Notes under the pieces: model-generated
Databases searched by the model: none
Told to the model about the DNA's origin: nothing
The model's input: only the letters and a program-made list of their open reading frames with translations
Position numbers and translations under genes: made by a program
In this document: positions 1-5,334 of the stretch, in pieces
Position numbering within the stretch: position 1 is the first letter of the stretch
How the letters are laid out: each line of letters starts with the position of its first letter
Assembly (NCBI GenBank): GCA_003105225.1
Contig: PQAK01000138.1
Location: forward strand, 265-19,307
Source: Deltaproteobacteria bacterium
GTDB taxonomy: Bacteria > Desulfobacterota > Deferrimicrobia > Deferrimicrobiales > Deferrimicrobiaceae
DNA length: 19,043 nucleotides
Direction of reading: 5' to 3'

Positions 1-60
1 CTGGCGGCTCGCGTCTTTCTCGCCGGGCGCCCGCGGCTTGGACGGAGCACGGGCGGTCAT
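1..60 (-). CDS. 5' end of an unidentified gene, coupled to the repeat lipoprotein (partial)
   Basis: An ATG on the minus strand at 60-58 overlaps the stop codon of the upstream lipoprotein gene in the classic ATGA arrangement. The frame is then open to the window edge and gives only about 20 residues (MTARAPSKPRAPGEKDASRQ). This opening is basic, proline- and alanine-rich, and shows no signal peptide. The overlap suggests translational coupling with the lipoprotein gene. No separate Shine-Dalgarno sequence is evident, as is common for coupled genes. Too little is visible to name a family, and a chance open frame of this length in GC-rich DNA cannot be excluded. Confidence 0.45.
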   Translation of the reverse strand, partial: MTARAPSKPRAPGEKDASRQ

Positions 61-1904
61 GGATTCGTGAAAACGAGATACGATCCTATGGTATCTGCGC
101 TGAAATCGTCGAAATACGCCGTCGACAGCGGGGCACCCGTCTCCAGCTTGATGTTGTCGTAAAAGGCATCCTGCTGCGTCGTCTCGACCTCGAAATAAAC
201 TATGGGATTGGCGGCATCATCCGTCGTCAGGCTGACCGATCCTCCGAAGGCCTCAAAGGTGGTGATCGCCTGGCTAAAGGCGATCCTGATGGAATAGGTG
301 CCGCCCTGGGAATACGGAAACGGAAATGCCGCGCTGTCCACCACCACCCCTTTCCGGACCTTTGTCACCAAGGCATCTTTCGTGGAGAGCTGGAAATAGG
401 TTGTGGGCGTATCGTTCAGACGGATCGAGACATTCCCGCCGTCCCCGTAATCCGACGTCGGAGAGAAATCCAGGGAAAAGACCCCGGAATAATCTGTCAC
501 CGGGGGCAGCAGTTTGCTGAAGATCACGGTAACGCCGTCACCGGCGGCGACCCTTGCGTTGTGTCCGGATGAATTGTACGTGAACGTTCCCGGAACGGGG
601 GTGGTAAAATCCAGGATCGTACCGTTCGACGTCCCCCCCGGATTCGCAGCAACCACCCTGTAATAATAGGTCGTTCCCTCGGTCAGGCCGGTAAGGGATG
701 CCTCGATCGGCAGACCGGTCGATCCCGAGCCCAGAGGCTGGCTGCCGGTGGTGGCGCTGGATGCCAGGGTCGGGGACATCCCCCACTCGAAGCGGGCATC
801 GGTCGCCAGTCCGTTCGGGTTCACGGACCCGTTGAGGGTGGCGCCGGTGAGCGTGATCGACGTGGCCGCCCCGGTGGTCACCGTCGGCGCCAGCGCGACG
901 GTCGAGAAACTTGGGATCGTCCCTTCCGACGTCCCCGCCGGGTTGGTCGCAACCACCCGGAAGTAATACGTCGTTCCCGGAGAGAGGGGCACCGTTGCGG
1001 CGATCGACGCCCCCGTTCTTCCGGATCCCATCGATTGGACCGTGGTGGCGCTGAAGGAGTCCAAGGTCGGCGACGTCCCGTACTTGAAGTAGCCATCGGT
1101 CGCCAGCCCGTTCGGGTTCACGGTCCCGTTGAGAACGGCGCTGTTGCCCGTTATGGACGTAGCCACCGCGGTCGTCACCGTCGGCGGCCGGGCAACGGTA
1201 TTGAAGCTGACGATCGTCCCTCGGGACGACCCGGCCGAGTTCGTCGCAGCCACCCGGTAATAATAGGTCGTTCCGGTGATCAGGCCGGACAGGGGCTCGT
1301 TGATCGCCACGCTCGTCTTCCCGAAGCCCAGGGACTGCGCCGGAGTAGCGTTGGGGGTGGACAGGCCGGGATCCGTCGCCCATTCGAAAAAGGCCGTTGT
1401 GGCCAACTCGTTCGGTATGACGTTTCCGTTCAAAACCGCTCCCGTATCGGTTTCAGAGGTTGCCGCAAGGGATGTCACGGTCGGCGGCGAATTCGGCAAG
1501 GCGGTCGTGAATCCCGCAATCGCTCCTTTCCGCGTGCCGGATGCATTCGTGGCCGCCGCCCGGAAAAAATATTTTTCCCCACCCGCAAGGCCCGTGATGG
1601 TCGCATCGACGGTCTGGTCCGTCGTCCCGGCCCCGACCGCCCGGGAAGCGGTTGGCGTGAAGGAAGACAGGGTGTTGTCGGTGCCCCATTCCAGCCATGC
1701 GCTCGTCGCCTGTGCATTCGGGTTCACGGTCCCATGGAGCATGGCGTTGTCGGTTCCGATCAGCGTCGCTGCCGTCGTGGTTACCGTTGGGGAAGGGGGC
1801 GGGTTATTTCCGCCACCGCCGCCTCCTCCGCCGCACCCGGGAGTAAATGCGGGAACGAACAGGATCAGGACGAGAAGACGGGACAGGACCGGTTTGTACG
1901 CCAT
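57..1904 (-). CDS. Lipoprotein with four Fn3-like repeats and a C-terminal beta-sandwich-like region
   Basis: This is a 615-residue predicted lipoprotein. Residues 1-24 form a signal peptide ending in a lipobox-like TPGC, followed by a run of glycines and a short Pro/Asn linker. Four tandem repeats of about 100 residues follow (about 39-137, 138-237, 238-334, 335-436). Each starts near PTVTT, contains a GTVNPNG-like motif and a Y(Y/F)(Y/F)RVAATN motif, and ends near GTI..F.T, which resembles fibronectin type III-like surface repeats. Residues 437-615 lack the repeat and look beta-rich, perhaps a jelly-roll domain; that part is not recognised. The start is supported by the signal peptide, with a weak AAGG-type ribosome site upstream. 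The protein probably acts at the cell surface as an adhesin or binding protein. No catalytic motif is seen. Confidence 0.85.
   Translation of the reverse strand: MAYKPVLSRLLVLILFVPAFTPGCGGGGGGGGNNPPPSPTVTTTAATLIGTDNAMLHGTVNPNAQATSAWLEWGTDNTLSSFTPTASRAVGAGTTDQTVDATITGLAGGEKYFFRAAATNASGTRKGAIAGFTTALPNSPPTVTSLAATSETDTGAVLNGNVIPNELATTAFFEWATDPGLSTPNATPAQSLGFGKTSVAINEPLSGLITGTTYYYRVAATNSAGSSRGTIVSFNTVARPPTVTTAVATSITGNSAVLNGTVNPNGLATDGYFKYGTSPTLDSFSATTVQSMGSGRTGASIAATVPLSPGTTYYFRVVATNPAGTSEGTIPSFSTVALAPTVTTGAATSITLTGATLNGSVNPNGLATDARFEWGMSPTLASSATTGSQPLGSGSTGLPIEASLTGLTEGTTYYYRVVAANPGGTSNGTILDFTTPVPGTFTYNSSGHNARVAAGDGVTVIFSKLLPPVTDYSGVFSLDFSPTSDYGDGGNVSIRLNDTPTTYFQLSTKDALVTKVRKGVVVDSAAFPFPYSQGGTYSIRIAFSQAITTFEAFGGSVSLTTDDAANPIVYFEVETTQQDAFYDNIKLETGAPLSTAYFDDFSADTIGSYLVFTNP
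597..1790 (-). repeat. Four tandem ~300-bp repeats coding for the Fn3-like domains
   Basis: The DNA for the four protein repeats keeps visible nucleotide similarity. For example, the segment encoding the NPNGLATD-like motif and the one encoding the YYYRVAATN-like motif recur about every 300 bases. The third and fourth copies (about 597-1190) are the closest pair. The first, nearest the signal peptide, has diverged most. This pattern suggests growth by internal duplication and could allow copy-number change by recombination. Confidence 0.75.
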
Positions 1905-2495
1905 CGGGTACCTACCTTAGGAATAGATAAAACCACTTCCTTTATCGGAAGGAGACCAACATTTAATCACAGATATTTATAAAGCATTATCCCCTCATAT
2001 TCCAACGATCCGCCTGCCTCCGTCTCCACTCGGATGCGGGCTGGACCGATCATCGGGGGCCGCCGGGAAGGCAGGACCGGGGAAGCAGGTCGACAGGAAT
2101 AAATACATCTGGATATATAAAGGCATCCTGCGTAACATAAGAATTATACGTATCAGGATCTCGCATCGTAACCGTCTTCCCTTCGAAGAAAGAGGCTAAC
2201 GATGCTCTTGGAAGATCCCGCGGTGATCCCCTTTTTCCCAATCCGTCAGGCACGTCATCTGATCATTCCATCCGATGGCATTGTCATGCGCAATGCCGGA
2301 AAGGAGGGAGTGGGTTCCGATTCTCCCCTCGTTAAAAAAACCGGCGCGTCTTCCTTCGACAAATCGTTTCAAAACAGGGTCGGGGCGATATTGCAAAACA
2401 GGCGGTGGTTCCTTGTGGTCCCGCATTTCATTCCCATCGACCCCGGAAAGCACATGATTTAACCGACGCATGCTCATTAAACAACGGAGGTAGAT
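1905..2495. other. Intergenic region between divergent surface-protein genes
   Basis: This 591-base gap separates the repeat lipoprotein (minus) from the secreted protein at 2496 (plus). Apart from the promoter candidate near 1976-2005 I find no recognisable gene or RNA. Two overlapping open frames on opposite strands (2196-2477 minus and 2202-2462 plus) lack a ribosome site and any family I know. Base composition from about 2100 to 2340 is lower in GC than the neighbouring genes, so decayed coding sequence or an insertion remnant is possible. Confidence 0.5.
1976..2005 (-). promoter_or_regulatory. Probable sigma70-type promoter of the repeat lipoprotein gene
   Basis: On the minus strand TTGGAA (2005-2000) is followed after 18 bases by TATAAA (1981-1976). 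That is 4 of 6 and 5 of 6 matches to the -35 and -10 consensus, in an AT-rich stretch. Transcription would start near 1969 and leave a leader of about 65 bases. The leader contains a short CTTCC/GGAAG inverted repeat near 1936-1952. The assignment rests on sequence alone. Confidence 0.4.
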
Positions 2496-3446
2496 ATGAA
2501 AAAGTTATTTATAATATTCTCCTTCCTGATGTTGTCCCTATTATTTTTAGGACCGTCATATGCATGTTATGTCGAAGGACGTATTTACTGTGATGTCAAC
2601 AATAACGGAATTATCGACTCAAATGATATTCCCATGCCAAATGTAAAAGTCAGTACATACCTTAACAATTTACCTTATTCGGAAGACTTCACGGATTCCA
2701 ATGGACATTATTACATCACTGTAGGCGTCCCATATACATGGACCTTGAAGATCGGTCCGGAAGGACTCCCCGCTGACGCACAAATCGTCAAGCCTGCAAG
2801 TTATCCGTACTCTTTTGAAACTACAAACGATACCGTGAAAATCGAGGTGGATTTTCTCATCTCCAGCAGCACCTGCCAACAAGCCGGCGGGGCATGCTGG
2901 TTGACCGCGGGAGGAGTAAAATTCGACTCGGTGCTGGGTTTCAAGGCCGGCGAAAGTGGGCCGAGATTCAGTTTCGGCGGAAACACCTTCCCCGGATGCT
3001 CGCCCACGGCGGGTGACGGGGGCCAGTGGAATTTCGTCGACCATGGCCTGAAAATCCATTTCCAGGGGTGGCAGGTCGATGAAGTGAAGTGCGGAAACGT
3101 TGAGGGGATTCCCCCCGGATCGACCTCCCCGGTCACGCCGTTCAACTTCATCGAGTTTTCGGGATGGGGAACGATCAAGGGGATCGCCGGAAACAAGGGC
3201 CCCTTCGCGGATCAATATTACTTCTTCGTCCGCGCCGAGGACCGCAACGAACCAGGAAATGAAAAGGCACTTTTGCCAGGTGGCGGGGCTCTTGTCGACC
3301 GGCTTTTCCTGCGCGTCTACACAAACCCGTCCGATCCGGTCGGCAGCATCGTGTACTTGTTGGACATGGACGGGAATCCCGCAACGGTCGATCCGATCAC
3401 GATCACGGGGGGTAACCTCCAGATTCACATCAGCAGCTGTCCGTAA
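2496..3446 (+). CDS. Secreted two-domain protein: SdrD-B-like domain plus post-COAP-1-like domain
   Basis: The product has 316 residues. A GGAGG ribosome site lies about 6 bases before the ATG. Residues 1-23 are a signal peptide ending SYA. Residues about 26-110 carry an SdrD-B/Cna-B-like segment: a DVNNNGIID calcium-loop-like motif, then NVKV and TDSNGHYYITV. From about residue 125 a second domain rich in Gly, Pro and aromatic residues includes GNVEGIPPGSTSPVTPFNFI and ends with paired strands. It resembles domains annotated post-COAP-1 in secreted proteins, a tentative match from memory. The first ~370 bases of the gene are clearly AT-rich and the rest is GC-rich like its neighbours. A probable bidirectional terminator follows. 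The protein is likely exported, but its ligand is unknown. Confidence 0.85.
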   Translation: MKKLFIIFSFLMLSLLFLGPSYACYVEGRIYCDVNNNGIIDSNDIPMPNVKVSTYLNNLPYSEDFTDSNGHYYITVGVPYTWTLKIGPEGLPADAQIVKPASYPYSFETTNDTVKIEVDFLISSSTCQQAGGACWLTAGGVKFDSVLGFKAGESGPRFSFGGNTFPGCSPTAGDGGQWNFVDHGLKIHFQGWQVDEVKCGNVEGIPPGSTSPVTPFNFIEFSGWGTIKGIAGNKGPFADQYYFFVRAEDRNEPGNEKALLPGGGALVDRLFLRVYTNPSDPVGSIVYLLDMDGNPATVDPITITGGNLQIHISSCP

Positions 3447-3457
3447 AGTTCGGCAGG

Positions 3458-3496
3458 GCAGGCGGGGAAGGGGGGAATATCCCCTTCCCCACCTGC
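3458..3496. terminator. Hairpin between convergent genes, probable bidirectional terminator
   Basis: A 16-base arm (GCAGGCGGGGAAGGGG) and its near-perfect complement (CCCCTTCCCCACCTGC) enclose a 7-base loop, with one C-A mismatch. The hairpin sits between the stop codon at 3446 and the stop of the convergent gene at 3501, a typical place for a shared terminator. Only a short T run follows on the plus strand, so intrinsic termination may be partial. Confidence 0.6.
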
Positions 3497-3500
3497 GGTT

Positions 3501-3797
3501 TCAGGCGCTTGAACCGGTTCCAGGAACCAAGCGATCAGGCAGCTTGCGTTTCAGCACCGAAACCCACTTGCTGTCCCGCCAGATGTAGACCACCTCATCG
3601 GTGATCTTCAACGCTTGCGTGCCGTGATAACGCGCCAGGCGAAGGCGCTCCGTCCGGTCGACCCATAGAGCATCCGCATGCCCCTTCTCTTCCTTCGCTT
3701 CCGGGTAATCCATGCAGACCACAAGAGGAAGCCATAGCACCAGCAGGAACCCCAGCATGACCAGGACCCATTTCACCGAAGCTGCGATTTTTCCCAT
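3501..3797 (-). CDS. Small membrane-anchored protein, unknown function
   Basis: The product is 98 residues starting MGKIAASVKW. This start is preferred over an upstream in-frame ATG at 3860 because GGAGG lies 5 bases ahead of it and a hydrophobic segment (residues about 8-28, ending LVVCMDYPE) follows at once. That segment could be a membrane anchor or signal peptide. The remaining ~70 residues are charged and soluble-looking, with a YIWRDSKWVSVLKRKLP tail. I recognise no family. The gene is convergent with the secreted protein gene and divergent from the FecR operon across an unusual AT-rich region, so it could share regulation with that operon. Confidence 0.6.
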   Translation of the reverse strand: MGKIAASVKWVLVMLGFLLVLWLPLVVCMDYPEAKEEKGHADALWVDRTERLRLARYHGTQALKITDEVVYIWRDSKWVSVLKRKLPDRLVPGTGSSA

Positions 3798-3957
3798 GGG
3801 CGCCTCCGTCAACCGGTATTCGGCTCGCCACCACCCGATCCCCCCGCTCAGGGCGTGCATCCCGAAAGAAACATCGTTTGCTTCCCAACGCCTCCCGTAA
3901 TCCTCGACATCGTAACCACGTGAGTTGCACTATGCATACCGCGGGCAACGAAAAATA

Positions 3958-3976
3958 ATCCATAGCGCTATTGGAT
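3958..3976. promoter_or_regulatory. Palindrome ATCC-ATAGCGCTAT-T-GGAT
   Basis: ATAGCGCTAT at 3962-3971 is a perfect 10-bp palindrome. Its flanks ATCC and GGAT extend the symmetry, with one extra T on the right. It ends only 2 bases before a TTGTGA half-site. It is a candidate operator, but no regulator family is identifiable. Confidence 0.35.
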
Positions 3977-4000
3977 ACTTGTGACTCGAAAGAGAAAGCA

Positions 4001-4020
4001 TTGTGAAAATATTTTCACAA
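4001..4020. promoter_or_regulatory. Perfect 20-bp palindrome, candidate operator
   Basis: TTGTGAAAATATTTTCACAA reads the same on both strands. The half-site TTGTGA also occurs at 3979-3984, 22 bases upstream, which is close to two helical turns. The arms resemble CRP/FNR-superfamily half-sites (TGTGA/TCACA), but the spacer between them is 8 bases, not the usual 6, so a standard CRP site is not supported. It lies about 180 bases upstream of the predicted FecR-operon transcription start and about 200 from the divergent gene's start codon. No T run follows, so a terminator role is unlikely. Confidence 0.55.
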
Positions 4021-4161
4021 ATTATCCATATTCTTGCTTACCGTTGCTCCGCGGCCAGCCCGAGGAACATCAATAACGAGTAAAGAAATCCTCTCTCATA
4101 TTCGATATATGACTAAGGACGATAACAATCGCCTGCGTATGATGGCACCTCGGGTGGAACA

Positions 4162-4190
4162 TTGACAGGCGCACGCGGGGGGACAAGAAT
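4162..4190 (+). promoter_or_regulatory. Sigma70-type promoter of the FecR-OmpA-CHASE2 operon
   Basis: TTGACA (4162-4167, a perfect -35) is followed after exactly 17 bases by AAGAAT (4185-4190, 4 of 6 matches to -10). Transcription would start near 4197. That leaves a short leader holding the GGAGGA ribosome site before the ATG at 4226. Confidence 0.55.
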
Positions 4191-4225
4191 GACGCAATGG
4201 ACCTCCCGCTGCCCGGAGGAGAGTC

Positions 4226-4678
4226 ATGAAATCCATGCTGTTCGTTATGGTCCTTCTGGCTTTGTTGTCAGCACCGGCGTCGTGCCCTGCCGCTGCCGCC
4301 CAGGAAACGGTCGGCGTGGTGCGGAACGCGACGGGCGCGGCCACGGTCAATCGCGGCGGTCAGGTCATCCCGGCGGCCGTGGGGATGAATGTGCGTGAAG
4401 GAGACACCCTCGGAACGGGTCTCGACGGCTCGATGGGCATCATTTTCAGGGACAATTCCACCCTGTCCCTCGGGCCGGACAGCAGTCTCGTGATCCGCGG
4501 TTTCCTCTTCTCGCCCGCCGAAGGAAAATTCGGCCTGTGGGTCCGAATTTCCAGGGGGACGATGGCCTACCTCTCGGGTCTCATCGGCAAGCTGGCGCCG
4601 GCATCGGCCCGTTTCGAAACCCCGGTTGCCTCCATCGGCATCCGCGGGACCCGGTTTGCCGTCAAGGTGGAAGAATGA
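4226..4678 (+). CDS. Short periplasmic FecR-domain protein
   Basis: The product is 150 residues with a good GGAGGA ribosome site 5 bases before the ATG. Residues 1-26 are a signal peptide ending AAAAQ. The rest is almost entirely a FecR-like domain: an opening strand around GVVRNATGAATVNRGG, then VREGDTLGTG, an FRDNSTLSLGPDSSLVIRGF stretch, and the closing TPVASIGIRGTRFAVKVEE that is characteristic of FecR domains. It has no membrane helix beyond the signal, so it differs from the anti-sigma FecR of iron uptake and no sigma factor gene is nearby. It is the first gene of a three-gene operon, 31 bases before an OmpA-family lipoprotein. A role as periplasmic sensor or partner of the CHASE2 protein is inferred from context. 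Confidence 0.85.
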   Translation: MKSMLFVMVLLALLSAPASCPAAAAQETVGVVRNATGAATVNRGGQVIPAAVGMNVREGDTLGTGLDGSMGIIFRDNSTLSLGPDSSLVIRGFLFSPAEGKFGLWVRISRGTMAYLSGLIGKLAPASARFETPVASIGIRGTRFAVKVEE

Positions 4679-4709
4679 TCCTGCCGGTGGATTGCGGGGC
4701 ACGAAGATA

Positions 4710-5333
4710 ATGCCGCCGCGCACCTTCGCGGCCTGCGTCCTTATCCTTTTATCGGCAGCCGCGTGCGCCACGCCTCCCCGGCCCGCGCCGCCGTCTCCCC
4801 GTGCCTCCATCGTCCTTCTGCCCGACGACCAGGGGAAGACCGGAGCCATCATTGTGTCGAACGGAACAGGCGAAAAACTCCTCTCCCAGCCGCGCCAGGC
4901 AGTGGCGGTCTCGGGCGGAGGCGCCCCGGTGGAGTCTTTCGTCATGACGGAGAAAGAAGTGCAGGCGCTGGCCGGTCCTGCCTTGGCGGCCCTTCCAAAA
5001 CCGCCGGCGCAATACATTCTCTATTTCAAGCACGACTCCATCGAGCTCACCAGGGAATCCAGGGGCCTGTTGCGGGAAGTGATACGGGCGATCCGGGAAC
5101 GTCCGCCGGTGGATATCAGCGTGGTGGGTCACAGCGATACCGTGGGCCGCAAATCCTACAATTATCAACTCTCCCTGAAACGCGCCCGGGCGGTGGCCTC
5201 CCTCCTCACCGCGGAAGGGGTGAAACCGTCCATCCTCGAAATCACTTCCCACGGGGAGAACAACCCTCTCATCCCCACCGGCGACCAGGTATCCGAACCG
5301 CGGAACCGCCGAGTGGAGGTGACGGTTCGATAA
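4710..5333 (+). CDS. OmpA-family peptidoglycan-associated lipoprotein
   Basis: The product is 207 residues from the ATG at 4710. This start gives a signal peptide with a lipobox-like end (LLSAAAC, Cys19) and avoids overlap with the upstream gene. An in-frame ATG at 4626 would lie inside that gene. After a Pro-rich linker and a ~60-residue region of unknown fold, residues about 98-207 are an OmpA C-terminal domain. It shows YFKHDSIEL, ISVVGHSDTVG, SLKRARAV, and SEPRNRRVEV, with the Asp and Arg that hold diaminopimelate in this family. It probably anchors to peptidoglycan from a lipid-modified membrane site. It is the middle gene of the operon, ending one base before the next start codon. Confidence 0.88.
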   Translation: MPPRTFAACVLILLSAAACATPPRPAPPSPRASIVLLPDDQGKTGAIIVSNGTGEKLLSQPRQAVAVSGGGAPVESFVMTEKEVQALAGPALAALPKPPAQYILYFKHDSIELTRESRGLLREVIRAIRERPPVDISVVGHSDTVGRKSYNYQLSLKRARAVASLLTAEGVKPSILEITSHGENNPLIPTGDQVSEPRNRRVEVTVR

Positions 5334-5334
5334 G

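Larger units (their letters stand above)
3798..4225. promoter_or_regulatory. AT-rich divergent regulatory region with palindromes
   Basis: This 428-base gap lies between the small membrane gene (minus) and the FecR operon (plus). From about 3930 to 4140 it is much more AT-rich than the surrounding genes. It holds a palindrome with one extra base at 3958-3976, a TTGTGA half-site at 3979-3984, a perfect 20-bp palindrome at 4001-4020, and a sigma70-type promoter at 4162-4190. No gene is convincing inside it. Confidence 0.6.

Noticed and set aside
1035..1982. 315-codon plus-strand frame opposite the repeat lipoprotein
   Set aside because: It is antisense to a protein with a signal peptide and four clear repeats. 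The opposite frame is Arg/Gly-rich and featureless.
3595..3963. 122-codon minus-strand frame over the small membrane gene and its upstream region
   Set aside because: It overlaps the 98-residue gene in another frame, and that gene has GGAGG and a hydrophobic N-terminus. The longer frame has no ribosome site or domain.
4001..4020. Canonical CRP or FNR binding site
   Set aside because: The TGTGA/TCACA arms fit the superfamily, but the spacer is 8 bases, not 6, and FNR would need TTGAT-N4-ATCAA. It is kept as an unassigned palindrome.
4226..4678. FecR anti-sigma factor of an iron-uptake system
   Set aside because: No ECF sigma factor or TonB receptor is nearby, and the protein has only a signal peptide and a FecR domain, without the cytoplasmic anti-sigma part.
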